A stretch of DNA of 29,854 nt from Nanobdellota archaeon (GCA_018816585.1 JAHIVQ010000047.1:1-29854); one strand, 5' to 3'; shown: positions 6,258 through 14,176, counted from the first letter of the stretch. Translations and numbers: made by a program. Notes: a model not told the origin generated them from the sequence alone.

Positions 6258-6451
6258 AATATTACTCCTTTAACTACCTGCCATAACATGAATATTATAA
6301 ATCCTATTAATCCTATTAGTAACATTCCTATTCCAGTAACCTTTGCAATTGAAGTAAACTCTTGTTTACTTGGCTTTTTAGTTACTAAAAATACTCTTCT
6401 ACATTCTAGTATAAAGCTTTTAAACTTTACTAATAATTCTTTAAAGTTCAT
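6254..6451 (-). CDS. secE: Preprotein translocase subunit SecE/Sss1
   Basis: 65 residues: an amphipathic helix with LLVKFKSFILECRRVFLVTKKPSKQEF (the SecE cytoplasmic helix and KKP turn), then one membrane segment (~38-62, IGMLLIGLIGFIIFMLWQVV). SecE braces SecY in the protein-conducting channel. A TATA-like TTTTTAAATA lies at ~6469-6479, about 25 nt before the ATG, so secE opens its own unit. The ATGA overlap with nusG supports co-translation. Confidence 0.93.
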   Translation of the reverse strand: MNFKELLVKFKSFILECRRVFLVTKKPSKQEFTSIAKVTGIGMLLIGLIGFIIFMLWQVVKGVIL

Positions 6452-6491
6452 CTTATAAAAGGATAAAAGGTATTTAAAAAGGTTATTATTC

Positions 6492-6743
6492 CTATTGAGA
6501 ATTGCTTGCTTTCACTTCTAAATCATCTAAATGAGTATTAAAAGGTTCTGTACTATGTCTTGATTCATGATATTTATCAGCTTCATATATTACATTTATT
6601 CTTTTTAAATCTTCTATTCCATGAAATTCTCCAATTTTATATCTTCTACGTGTCTTACTATCAGGGTTATATATAAATGTTTTACCTACTAGACTTTTCT
6701 TAAATTCAGTTAAATAATCTATTAAAGTTTTTTCTTCTGCCAT
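6492..6743 (-). CDS. Uncharacterised 83-residue protein downstream of ftsZ
   Basis: Not recognised. 83 residues with a basic centre (KTRRRYKIGEFHGIEDLKRINVIYEADKYHESRH) and hydrophilic throughout. It starts 2 nt after the stop of a 57-residue ORF, which itself starts ~9 nt after ftsZ. It is therefore probably the third gene of the ftsZ unit. No membrane or metal-binding motif. Confidence 0.65.
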   Translation of the reverse strand: MAEEKTLIDYLTEFKKSLVGKTFIYNPDSKTRRRYKIGEFHGIEDLKRINVIYEADKYHESRHSTEPFNTHLDDLEVKASNSQ

Positions 6744-6745
6744 TT

Positions 6746-6919
6746 TTAATCTTCATAAATAAAACTTATCATTCTATATTGAGGATCAAATCCACTTTCC
6801 ATACTAAGCGTATCAGGCCCACTTCTAATAGCATATTGATCTGGACTTGAAGACTTAAGTTTTATACCATACTTCTCACATATAGAATAGTCTTCTTTTG
6901 TTTTATCTTCTTCTTCCAT
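6746..6919 (-). CDS. Uncharacterised 57-residue acidic protein after ftsZ
   Basis: 57 codons beginning MEEEDKTKEDYSICEKYGIK and ending RMISFIYED, with an AAAGGAT stretch ~5 nt before the ATG as a possible ribosome site. Tight packing supports it as a real gene: 9 nt after the ftsZ stop and 2 nt before the next ATG. Not recognised; no domain visible. Confidence 0.55.
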   Translation of the reverse strand: MEEEDKTKEDYSICEKYGIKLKSSSPDQYAIRSGPDTLSMESGFDPQYRMISFIYED

Positions 6920-6928
6920 TTTATCCTT

Positions 6929-8014
6929 TTAATCTATGAATTCAATGCCTAATTCGTTTTCAATTTCTTTTCTTTTTTTAGTATTTAATTGCATTCTTCT
7001 TGATCCAAATATTTGCGGACTTGAAACACCTGTAATAATAAGCATTGTTCTTAGTGTTTTATCCATATCTTCAGATATTTGTGCTCCCCATATAATCCTT
7101 GCATCCTCATCAAGTCTTTCAGAAACAGTTTCAACTACTTTTCTTGCTTCTTCAAGTGTCATATCCGGACCACCCGTAATATTAATTAAAGCACCTTCTG
7201 CACCATTTATATCAACATCAAGTAATGGATTCTGAATTGCTTTTTCAACAGCTTCTATTGCTCTATTTTCAGTATCAGACTCTCCAACACCAATTACTGC
7301 AACTCCACCCTTACCCATTACTGTTTTTATATCTGCAAAATCAAGATTTACAAGTCCTGGTCTGGTTACTAATTCAGCAATTCCTTTTACAGCATTTGTT
7401 AAAATTTCATCTGCTACTTTGAAAGCAGTGTGCAATGGCAAGTCAGGAGCTAAATCTAATAATTTATCATTTGGAATTACAATTAAAGTATCAACAATAT
7501 TTTCAAGCTTTTCAAGGCCAATTACAGCATTTTCATATCTTCTTTGCCCTTCCATAGCAAAAGGCATTGTAACAATAGCAACTGTCAAGATCCCCAATTT
7601 TTTTGCTACATCAGCAATAACAGGAGCAGATCCAGTACCTGTACCACCACCCAAACCACAGGTAATGAATACCATATCAGCTCCCTCTAATTTTTGTTTT
7701 ATATCATGCTCACTTTCCCGGGCAGCCTCTTCTCCTACTTGTGGCACACTTCCTGCACCTAAGCCACGAGTAAGTTCTTTTCCGATTAATATTTTGCAAT
7801 TAGAATTAACATATAATAAATCTTGGGCATCAGTATTAATTGCAATGGTTTCAGCACCGGAAATACCTACTTCTGATATCCTATTAATAGTATTTCCACC
7901 ACCACCACCGCAACCTATAACTTTTATTTTTGCTTTTTGTAAATTTACTAACTGTTCAAGCTCTTCATCAATCTGAGAAACCTTTTGTGGTGTTGTTTTA
8001 AAACTTATATCCAT
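6929..8014 (-). CDS. ftsZ: Cell division GTPase FtsZ
   Basis: 361 residues. The nucleotide-binding glycine loop VIGCGGGGGNTINRI is at ~33-45 and the tubulin signature CGLGGGTGTGS at ~119-129. Further FtsZ blocks are VTMPFAMEGQRRYENA, IPNDKLL and the T7-like NLDFADIKTVMGKGG (catalytic Asp in the synergy loop). FtsZ polymerises with GTP at mid-cell to form the division ring. A short tail after the core (KKRKEIENELGIEFID) could bind SepF, encoded at 1450-1863. A TATA-like TTTATATATG lies ~8041-8050, and GGGTT precedes the ATG. It leads a unit with two small unknown genes. Confidence 0.97.
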   Translation of the reverse strand: MDISFKTTPQKVSQIDEELEQLVNLQKAKIKVIGCGGGGGNTINRISEVGISGAETIAINTDAQDLLYVNSNCKILIGKELTRGLGAGSVPQVGEEAARESEHDIKQKLEGADMVFITCGLGGGTGTGSAPVIADVAKKLGILTVAIVTMPFAMEGQRRYENAVIGLEKLENIVDTLIVIPNDKLLDLAPDLPLHTAFKVADEILTNAVKGIAELVTRPGLVNLDFADIKTVMGKGGVAVIGVGESDTENRAIEAVEKAIQNPLLDVDINGAEGALINITGGPDMTLEEARKVVETVSERLDEDARIIWGAQISEDMDKTLRTMLIITGVSSPQIFGSRRMQLNTKKRKEIENELGIEFID

Positions 8015-8086
8015 TTTAACCCATTAAAAGTATTATGAAACATATATAAAGATATCTTAACTTTAAACTATATATTAAAAATTATT

Positions 8087-8761
8087 TTATTTTTTTATAT
8101 CCTTTTCAATATCTAATTCAATCTTTACTTTTTTTACTTCAGGCACTAAATCAAGGACCTTTTTTTCAAGCATTTCTTTTAAGGTCTTGTCTAAATGAGC
8201 TTTTAATCTTATGATTGTTTCATCTTTATTAAGTTCTATTTCAAATTTATCGTCGGTAAGATTCATGAATTTCATACATGCTGTCAATTTTTCCTTTTGA
8301 TCTTTTACTTCACGTAAAATATTCACTTTGTAAACTAATTCTCTGTCTGCTAAAGGATGATTGAAGTCAACTATTACTCTTCCACCTGAAAAACTTCTAA
8401 TAGTGCCTAACGTTCCATCTATATTAATTTGCAATCCAGGCATAGGCATTATATTACTTTTCTTGAAAACATTGACATTAATTAGTTTCATTAGTTTTGG
8501 ATTTCTTTTCCCAAATCCATCTTCTGGTTTTATTGTAAATTCATACTCTTTTCCAACTTCTTTATCTATTAAGTTGTCATCAATACCTTTTAGAATATTC
8601 TTTTCACCTACACAAATTATTATTGGCTTGTATTCATGCTCCATTTGTATATTATTTTTCTCTGCAATTTCTTTATTTGTAAGGTCAAATATCTGATCAG
8701 TTGATTTTACTTTTCCAATATAATCTATTTCTATAAAATCATGCTTTTTTATCTTTGTCAT
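8087..8761 (-). CDS. Long FKBP-type peptidyl-prolyl isomerase (SlyD-like)
   Basis: 224 residues. N-terminal FKBP core split by an insert-in-flap (IF) chaperone domain: HDFIEIDYIGKVKSTDQIFDLTN, then PIIICVGEKNILKGIDDNLIDKEVGKEYEFTIKPEDGFGKRNPKLM. The IF domain runs to ~150 (GLQINIDGTLGTIRSFSGGRVIVDFNHPLADRELVYKV). The C-terminal ~70 residues form the extra domain seen in archaeal long FKBPs. It accelerates proline isomerisation and prevents aggregation in the cytoplasm. Single gene with a TATA-like ATTTAAATAAT ~25 nt upstream; divergent from the gene at 8859. Confidence 0.93.
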   Translation of the reverse strand: MTKIKKHDFIEIDYIGKVKSTDQIFDLTNKEIAEKNNIQMEHEYKPIIICVGEKNILKGIDDNLIDKEVGKEYEFTIKPEDGFGKRNPKLMKLINVNVFKKSNIMPMPGLQINIDGTLGTIRSFSGGRVIVDFNHPLADRELVYKVNILREVKDQKEKLTACMKFMNLTDDKFEIELNKDETIIRLKAHLDKTLKEMLEKKVLDLVPEVKKVKIELDIEKDIKK

Positions 8762-8829
8762 TTTCTTTACTCTTTATAGATATTATTTAAATCTTGTTAA
8801 TATATAGTTATCACTTTTAAATGGAAATA

Positions 8830-8837
8830 TTTATAAA
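8830..8837 (+). promoter_or_regulatory. TATA-like box for the 84-residue coiled-coil gene
   Basis: TTTATAAA centred ~25 nt before the ATG at 8859, in the divergent gap with the FKBP gene. Confidence 0.5.
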
Positions 8838-8858
8838 TTATCTCTTCCTAATTAAACT

Positions 8859-9113
8859 ATGAAAAATAACTGGAGAGATAATGTTGAAGTATATTTAAGA
8901 AAACACCTTGAATTACAGATACGCGAATCTTTCAAACATAAGGAAGCTTATGAAAATTCACAGAATCCAAATACTGCTCAGTTATGGATAGCAATAGCAA
9001 ACTTATCCAAAGAAATGTTTGAAATGAATTTAAGAATGAAATTTCTTGAAAAAACAATTTATGATTTAACAAGTAAAATTAATGAAGAAACACATAAAAA
9101 AAAGAAAAAGTAA
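8859..9113 (+). CDS. Small charged helical protein, uncharacterised
   Basis: 84 residues, almost all helix, with coiled-coil-like heptads in the second half (NLSKEMFEMNLRMKFLEKTIYDLTSKI) and a KKKKK tail. Not recognised. Preceded by a well-placed TATA-like box. It lies just upstream of aIF5A, which has its own TATA box. The Lys-rich end could contact nucleic acid or membrane (inference). Confidence 0.7.
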   Translation: MKNNWRDNVEVYLRKHLELQIRESFKHKEAYENSQNPNTAQLWIAIANLSKEMFEMNLRMKFLEKTIYDLTSKINEETHKKKKK

Positions 9114-9142
9114 TTTTTTTTGAAAGTAAATTAATCAAAACC

Positions 9143-9150
9143 TTTATAAA
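9143..9150 (+). promoter_or_regulatory. TATA-like box for aIF5A
   Basis: TTTATAAA centred ~25 nt before the ATG at 9172, the spacing seen at other leaderless genes in the window. Confidence 0.55.
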
Positions 9151-9171
9151 TTTGATATAATAAAAAACTCT

Positions 9172-9558
9172 ATGTCAGATATAAAGCATGTTGAACCAAA
9201 TTCTTTAAGAGTAGGAAATTATGTAATAATTGATGGTGTAGCTTGTATAATCAAAAAATTAGACAAATCAGCACCAGGAAAGCATGGGCATGCAAAATTC
9301 AGGGTAGAAGCCTCAGGTATTATTAATAATGAAAAGAAAATTGTTGTAAGATCAGCCCATGATAAATTTGAAGTTCCAATTATAGAAAAAAAGAGTGCTC
9401 AGGTATTAAATATTTCAGGAGATTCAGCAAATGTAATGGACAGTGAGACATTTGAAACATTTGATATAAAAATACCTGAAGAATTAAAAGGAAAAATAGA
9501 AGAAGGAAAGACAGTAACATATTGGATTGTATTAGATCAGAAAATGTTAAGAGAATAA
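9172..9558 (+). CDS. eif5a: Translation factor aIF5A
   Basis: 128 residues. The N-terminal SH3-like domain has the loop KLDKSAPGKHGHAKFRVEA, with Lys37 as the residue modified to deoxyhypusine/hypusine. The C-terminal OB-like domain is VMDSETFETFDIKIPEELKGKIEEGKTV. aIF5A binds the ribosomal E site and relieves stalling, notably at polyproline. Its stop overlaps the L40e ATG (TAATG at 9556-9560), linking it to L40e and the downstream protease gene. Confidence 0.96.
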   Translation: MSDIKHVEPNSLRVGNYVIIDGVACIIKKLDKSAPGKHGHAKFRVEASGIINNEKKIVVRSAHDKFEVPIIEKKSAQVLNISGDSANVMDSETFETFDIKIPEELKGKIEEGKTVTYWIVLDQKMLRE

Positions 9559-9725
9559 TGGTAAAATTTCCAGAAGCAGCAAAGAGATTATTTGGAAGGA
9601 CTTTTGTTTGTAAGAAATGCAAGACTAAAATAAAAGCACCACCACAAAAAGTCATTGATAGAAAAGTAAAATGCAGAAGATGCGGATATAAAATTTTAAG
9701 ACCTATAAAGAAGGGCACCAAATAA
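9558..9725 (+). CDS. rpl40e: Ribosomal protein L40e (eL40)
   Basis: 55 residues: VKFPEAAKRLFGRTFVCKKC...KVKCRRCGYKILRPIKK, with zinc ligands Cys18, 21, 39 and 42 and the terminal RCGYKxLRP motif of archaeal L40e. It is a zinc-binding 50S protein near the factor-binding site. The true start is the ATG at 9558, which overlaps the aIF5A stop; a longer frame from a TTG at 9522 lies within aIF5A and is not needed. The spacing between the two Cys pairs is 17 residues, longer than the ~11 usual in the family. Confidence 0.85.
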   Translation: MVKFPEAAKRLFGRTFVCKKCKTKIKAPPQKVIDRKVKCRRCGYKILRPIKKGTK

Positions 9726-9726
9726 G

Positions 9727-10926
9727 ATGAATTATGACTTATTATTTGCCATAATATTTTATTCAATAATACTTATTTTATTTTTAATCTATAGGAAAAA
9801 ATTTGAAGTTCAGGGTAAGATATTTGTCCTATATAAAACAAAATTAGGATTAAAATTAATGGATAAATTAGCAAAAAAATATCCTAGACTATTAAATTTT
9901 TTATCTTACATAAGCATTTTTACAGGTTTTTCAGGGATGGCTTTTATATTTTATTTTTTGATAAAAGGGACTTATAATTTATTAGTAATTCCAAATGCAG
10001 TTCCTTTATTAGCCCCTGTATTACCAGGGGTTGAAATTCCAGGATTGCCAATATTATCTTTTTGGCACTGGATAATAGCTATTTTATTTGTTGCAACAAT
10101 ACACGAATTTTCACATGGGGTTTATGCAAGATTATGTGATACAAAAATAAAATCCTCTGGTTTTGCATTTTTAGGTCCAATACTTGCAGCATTTGTAGAA
10201 CTTGATGAAAAGCAAATATTAAAAAAAACAAAGAAGCAGCAATTAGCTATTTTATCTGCAGGTCCATTTTCAAATATTGTCGCTGCATTTATAATTTTAA
10301 TACTGACTATTTTTATTATTAATCCAATTGCATCAGCAGTTGTATCACAAAATGGAGTCCAAGTTAACAATCTTGAAAAAAATTTCCCGGCAGATCTTTC
10401 AGGAATAACAATTGGAGAAGAAATACTTTCCATAAATAATATTTCCATACAAAATCCTAAAAATTTCAGTTATGCTTTAAAAGATTTAAAACCCAATGAT
10501 GAAGTTTTAATAAGAACAAATATTTCATCATATAATATTAAAGCAACAGAAAATCCAAATGACAAAAATAAAGGTTATCTTGGAATTATTATATCTGCAA
10601 TAAATGTTTCTGCAAAAGAGAATATAAGAAATAAATATGGAAATTTAATTCCTATGTTTATACTTTGGATTTCAGAATTATTTTTCTGGTTGTATGCAAT
10701 TAATCTAGGAATAGGATTATTTAATTTATTGCCACTTGGTCCTGTTGATGGAGGAAGAATGTTTAGCACATTAATCTCTTATTTTATAAAAAACAAAAAA
10801 ATAGTACAAAAAATATTTTTAATTGTGACTTTATTCTGTTTATTGTTAATTTTTATTAACTTACTTCCATATATAATAAAATTAATTTACTTTATTTTAA
10901 AACCAATTCTATTATTTTTATTTTGA
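9727..10926 (+). CDS. Site-2 protease (M50 family intramembrane metalloprotease)
   Basis: 399 residues, polytopic membrane protein. The zinc-site helix FVATIHEFSH has HEFSH at 126-130. The second conserved motif NLLPLGPVDGGRM is at ~333-345, with Asp341 as the third zinc ligand. Between them (~200-290) lies a PDZ-like domain (VNNLEKNFPADLSGITIGEEILSINNISI). There are N- and C-terminal membrane segments and a 'GPFSN' loop. The family cleaves transmembrane segments, often to release regulators or clear remnant signal peptides. It starts 1 nt after the L40e stop, so it is probably co-transcribed with aIF5A and L40e. Substrate unknown. Confidence 0.92.
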   Translation: MNYDLLFAIIFYSIILILFLIYRKKFEVQGKIFVLYKTKLGLKLMDKLAKKYPRLLNFLSYISIFTGFSGMAFIFYFLIKGTYNLLVIPNAVPLLAPVLPGVEIPGLPILSFWHWIIAILFVATIHEFSHGVYARLCDTKIKSSGFAFLGPILAAFVELDEKQILKKTKKQQLAILSAGPFSNIVAAFIILILTIFIINPIASAVVSQNGVQVNNLEKNFPADLSGITIGEEILSINNISIQNPKNFSYALKDLKPNDEVLIRTNISSYNIKATENPNDKNKGYLGIIISAINVSAKENIRNKYGNLIPMFILWISELFFWLYAINLGIGLFNLLPLGPVDGGRMFSTLISYFIKNKKIVQKIFLIVTLFCLLLIFINLLPYIIKLIYFILKPILLFLF

Positions 10927-10948
10927 TTAAAACTTTTAATAACGAAAG

Positions 10949-10958
10949 TTATATAAAT
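10949..10958 (+). promoter_or_regulatory. TATA-like box for the small basic peptide gene
   Basis: TTATATAAAT. Expected transcription start near 10980, giving a ~40-nt leader that carries a GAGGTG ribosome site at 11007-11012. Confidence 0.45.
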
Positions 10959-11021
10959 AAAATAATCTTATTATAATTAGAAATTTTTTATTAAATTTCG
11001 GGAAAAGAGGTGTAAATTTTA

Positions 11022-11111
11022 ATGGCAAAAAAGAAAGTAATGAAAAAAAAGATGGCTAAGAAAAGAGTCGTGAAGAAAAAAAGAGTTTCTAAGAAGAAAA
11101 AGAGACGTTAA
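11022..11111 (+). CDS. 29-residue Lys/Arg-rich peptide
   Basis: A 30-codon gene beginning MAKKKVMKKKMAKKRVVKKK and ending in SKKKKRR: about 19 of 29 residues are Lys or Arg, with no acidic residue. It has a strong GAGGTG ribosome site 9 nt before the ATG and a TATA-like box ~70 nt upstream, and is followed by a T-rich run (11112-11124). That gene-like setting argues against chance. It could be an L41e-like ribosomal peptide or a nucleic-acid-coating peptide. Neither is shown by sequence beyond charge and size. Confidence 0.6.
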   Translation: MAKKKVMKKKMAKKRVVKKKRVSKKKKRR

Positions 11112-11121
11112 TTTTTTCTTT

Positions 11122-11721
11122 TTATATTAATATTATTTTTCCATATTTTCCAGGATTTATTATTGTTGTGTAGCCTATTCTATCTATTTGTGTTGCAGTA
11201 TCATGAAAGTGTCCACATATAACTAATTTAGGTTTTACTTCTGCAATAAATCTTCTTATGCTTTTATTTCCTCTATGACCTAATGTGCTTAAGTAATCAA
11301 CTTTTGTTCCATAAACAGGTGCGTGACTTACTAAAATTAATTTTTTATTTTTATCAAGATTTTTTTTAAATTTTTCTGCAAGTTCATCAAATTCAGGATC
11401 TTCTTCTGAAAATCCACCTTCACCATAACCTAAGAAACAATATTCATTTACTTCGTAACACGCCTTGTTTATATTTACAGCAAATTTATATTTCTTGCAT
11501 AATTGATTTATTGTACTTGAAGACTCATGATTTCCTGGAATTATCAGCATTGGGATATTTAATTCGCTCAACTCTTTGAATATTTTTTCTATATCATTAC
11601 CAAAATCAGAAATATCTCCAGCACAAACTAAAAAGTCTGGCTGTTTTTCTTTTGCTGTTTTTATTATCTTTTTTAGATAAGTAAAATCACTGTGTAAATC
11701 CACGAATGCAAGTATCTTCAT
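11122..11721 (-). CDS. Calcineurin-like metallophosphoesterase
   Basis: 199 residues with the dimetal motifs in order: DLHSD (8-12), GDISDFG (35-41), GNHE (~65-68), SHAP (~132-135) and GHFHD (~170-174). The fold is compact with no membrane segment. Members hydrolyse phosphodiesters or nucleotides; the substrate cannot be told. It is similar to the small archaeal phosphodiesterases of the YfcE/MJ0936 type. It is monocistronic and convergent with the small basic peptide gene. Confidence 0.88.
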   Translation of the reverse strand: MKILAFVDLHSDFTYLKKIIKTAKEKQPDFLVCAGDISDFGNDIEKIFKELSELNIPMLIIPGNHESSSTINQLCKKYKFAVNINKACYEVNEYCFLGYGEGGFSEEDPEFDELAEKFKKNLDKNKKLILVSHAPVYGTKVDYLSTLGHRGNKSIRRFIAEVKPKLVICGHFHDTATQIDRIGYTTIINPGKYGKIILI

Positions 11722-11755
11722 GGATTTTTTGTTGGTTTATTATTTATTAACCTTT

Positions 11756-11854
11756 TTAATCACTGTAACCTTCCATGAATGCTGCTTCTCTTATATCTAT
11801 CTCGTCATCTTCAAGCATCTTTCTTATTCTCCTTTTTGAATAAATGTCATTCAT
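11756..11854 (-). CDS. 32-residue acidic/basic small protein, second of a bicistron
   Basis: MNDIYSKRRIRKMLEDDEID followed by IREAAFMEGYSD. Its ATG overlaps the stop of the 35-residue ORF upstream (ATGA at 11851-11854), the coupling used by the real operons here. Not recognised. A single longer protein split by a frameshift is an alternative. Confidence 0.45.
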   Translation of the reverse strand: MNDIYSKRRIRKMLEDDEIDIREAAFMEGYSD

Positions 11855-11958
11855 TTTGTGCCGAACCTGATAATTCTCTCTGTTGGTAGATTGCTTATAG
11901 TCTCACTAAATATCCTTCTAACTAAGTCTTGGTCCATATTTGGATAGTAAAATTTCAT
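11851..11958 (-). CDS. 35-residue small protein, first of a bicistron
   Basis: MKFYYPNMDQDLVRRIFSET and then ISNLPTERIIRFGTK. A GAGGTGAT ribosome site sits 5 nt before the ATG at 11958, and the 65-bp promoter-bearing repeat (11995-12059) places a TATA-like box ~40 nt upstream. Strong initiation signals support expression although the product is tiny and unrecognised. Confidence 0.5.
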   Translation of the reverse strand: MKFYYPNMDQDLVRRIFSETISNLPTERIIRFGTK

Positions 11959-11994
11959 TTTTTATCACCTCAAATAATAATAAGAATATTTTCT

Positions 11995-12059
11995 TTATAA
12001 ACCCTGCGCGCACACCTTGCAAGTTGCAATTTACTCTAAAATATATATTACAGAATATA
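11995..12059 (-). repeat. 65-bp promoter-bearing repeat, copy B
   Basis: 64 of 65 bases match copy A (3852-3916), in the same orientation and at the same place relative to a minus-strand ORF. It contains TTGCAACTTGCAA, TGCGCGCA and a terminal GGGTTTATAA TATA-like box. Downstream of the TATA box the two copies drift apart into A/T-rich sequence. Bases 12060-12180 contain no gene I can support. Confidence 0.85.
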
Positions 12060-12180
12060 CTAAATGTTCGTTTAAAGTATTAAAAAAGAGTGAAAATCCT
12101 TTATTATCTTTAATATAAAGTCGCTGGGAACATAATATCATTAGTTTCAATAATTCGCCTTGATTTATAATATAATCTTC

Positions 12181-13038
12181 TTATAAGTCTATAATACCTG
12201 CTTCAATTAAGTTAGGGATTATCTGCTGAAATAAATATGATAATTGATATTTATTTGCTTTGTAGTCTTTCTTATTTAACCAGATAGCTTTAGATATCTC
12301 GGCGGAAGGTATAATATTTCCTTTCCATTTAATAAGATATAAATGAAATACCAAAATACATTCTGGATCATGCGTTGCACTTGGAGAAAAATATGATTTA
12401 AAATATTTTGCGTCTGTTAATTCTACACCTATTTCTTCTTTTAATTCTCTTGATAAGGTTTCTATATAAGTTTCATCCTTTTCAGCTCTTCCTCCAAGAT
12501 TGATTTAAATATCTGAATCAGCTTTTCTAACAATTAGCAGTGCTTTATTCTTATCAACCATAGCACCAACAACCTTGATAATATTTTTCTTTGCAGGATG
12601 ATTTTTTATGAAATTATCAATTTTTGATTTTAATTCCTTCAGATTAGAATAATCTTCGCATTTTACTGTCGGCGAAAATATAGAACCAGATTTTCCCCTT
12701 ATATATGCTGACACATTATCTCCAACTTTTTTATTGTAGACACAAAGAACAGGTTTTCCCAATTTAGCAGCATCTGCTATTTCGCCACCTACTCCTAAAC
12801 TAGGATTGCTAATCTCTGCAATCATGTAATCACATTCCAAAATCCAGATATAATCTCTATTGTGAATTTGAGTTTCTGATAGAGGAGATTCATCTTCTTT
12901 AAATGTAGCGCTAACTTAGTGTGTGCTCATCAAAGTATGACCCAAAGAGGTTATTATTTCTGGAATTTTCCTTAATTCTTCTTGGTTTACTTGTTTAAAT
13001 CCTCCACGCATAGAGCACGCAAAAAATATTTTTACCAT
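12181..13038 (-). pseudogene. Nucleoside deoxyribosyltransferase-like / Nudix fusion with two in-frame TAA codons
   Basis: One continuous frame of 286 codons from the ATG at 13038, interrupted by TAA at codon 41 (12918-12916) and codon 178 (12507-12505), with no frameshift. The N-terminal part begins MVKIFFACSMRGG and has AEISNPSLGVGGEIADAAKLGKP, with the conserved Glu of the nucleoside 2-deoxyribosyltransferase / DNPH1-like hydrolase family. From ~150 there is a Nudix fold with a complete Nudix box, GRAEKDETYIETLSRELKEE plus IGV. Intact relatives would hydrolyse unwanted nucleotides (pool sanitation). The second stop falls just before the Nudix box (SDI*INLGGR). Early decay by point mutation is most likely. 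Both stops are TAA, a standard stop in this window, which argues against recoding. Confidence 0.8.
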
Positions 13039-13086
13039 AAAAATTGAAAATATAACAATATAAAAATGTAACGGTATCAAAAATTA

Positions 13087-14142
13087 TTAAAATTCATCTA
13101 ATTTCTTATTATAACTAACAATAGTTGATTTTCCTGCCCCTTCAAGCTCTTTTGTGGATATAAATCCATTTTTCTCAAGTTTTTTTATCTTATCAAAGAA
13201 TGTCCTATAAGGTATTTCTGTTCCTGAATTAATAAACAATTCATGCAATTCCTTAAGTTTTTTCCCAGAATTATTCTTAACTAATTCTATTATTATCTTC
13301 TCTTTCTCATCAAAAGAATTGTCATTTGACTTGAAATCAACAAGTTTTTTAACTGCATTCTCAATGAATTCTTTTTTAATAGTTCTTGAAGAATTATTTT
13401 CTGCTATAACTGCAGCTTCTTTCATAAGATATAAACCACCCCTTATATCGTTTAATTCAAATGCTTTATCAACAATCATATTAAATGAATCTTCATCCCA
13501 TATATCCTTAACAAATGCATGATCTCTTCTATCTATTAATATTGATTTTGTCTCTTCTTTATTATAAGGTTTGAATTCAAGTAATTCAGGTATTAATCTT
13601 GATTTTATTCTTGGATCAATATCTGATAGAAAATTTTTATTATTTGTAACAAGGATCATTGTTTTTTTATAAATGTCTTCAAGTAAAGAGTAGATTATCC
13701 CCTGTTCAGCTAATTTATCAACTTCATCAAAAATAATTACAGCAGACTTTTTATTTATTATACTACATACATCTCTTATTAATTCATCTGTTTTTTTATT
13801 AAGAACAAATTTATAATTTATTTGCTTGCATATCTCATTTACAATTTTATAATTAGTATCAGTTTTCCAGCAATTAATATAAATAGGAATTACAGAATCA
13901 GTTTCATTTTCCATATCTCTTAAAATGTGTTTTATTGCAAGTGTCTTACCAATTCCAGGACTTCCAAATATAAATAAATTCTTTCCATTTCTTTCCTGTA
14001 ATAAGGGTTTTATACAAGTTGCAATATATTGCTGTTCATTTTCCCTATGTTTTATTATCTTAGGAACATAATCAAAATCCAAAGCTATCTCATCAATTAT
14101 TAAACTTTCAGAATCCTTTAACATATCTTTGAATAATGACAT
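13087..14142 (-). CDS. cdc6: Orc1/Cdc6-type replication initiator (AAA+ ATPase)
   Basis: 351 residues. Walker A GSPGIGKT (60-67), Walker B AVIIFDEVD, sensor-1 region ILVTNN, arginine-finger region DIDPRIKSRL and a sensor-2 type NDIRGGLYLMKEA. The last ~65 residues form a winged helix (KLKELHELFINSGTEIPYRTFFDKIKKLEKNGFIST). Archaeal Orc1/Cdc6 binds origin repeats and loads MCM. The ATG at 14142 is preferred over an in-frame TTG at 14151; a TATA-like ATTTATATCT lies ~25 nt upstream. I see no recognisable origin-recognition boxes in the flanking gaps (13039-13086, 14143-14176). Confidence 0.88.
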   Translation of the reverse strand: MSLFKDMLKDSESLIIDEIALDFDYVPKIIKHRENEQQYIATCIKPLLQERNGKNLFIFGSPGIGKTLAIKHILRDMENETDSVIPIYINCWKTDTNYKIVNEICKQINYKFVLNKKTDELIRDVCSIINKKSAVIIFDEVDKLAEQGIIYSLLEDIYKKTMILVTNNKNFLSDIDPRIKSRLIPELLEFKPYNKEETKSILIDRRDHAFVKDIWDEDSFNMIVDKAFELNDIRGGLYLMKEAAVIAENNSSRTIKKEFIENAVKKLVDFKSNDNSFDEKEKIIIELVKNNSGKKLKELHELFINSGTEIPYRTFFDKIKKLEKNGFISTKELEGAGKSTIVSYNKKLDEF

Positions 14143-14176
14143 AATTAACAAGTGATTGTATTAGATATAAATTTTA

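Noticed and set aside
12181..13038. Stop-codon reassignment or readthrough at the two in-frame TAA codons
   Set aside because: TAA ends many clearly intact genes here, and known archaeal recoding uses TAG or TGA. Recent decay is simpler.
11995..14176. Replication origin near cdc6, using the 65-bp repeat as an origin box
   Set aside because: The repeat has no match to known origin-recognition-box patterns. Its other copy is 8 kb away before an endonuclease gene, and the gaps flanking cdc6 lack repeated GC-rich boxes.
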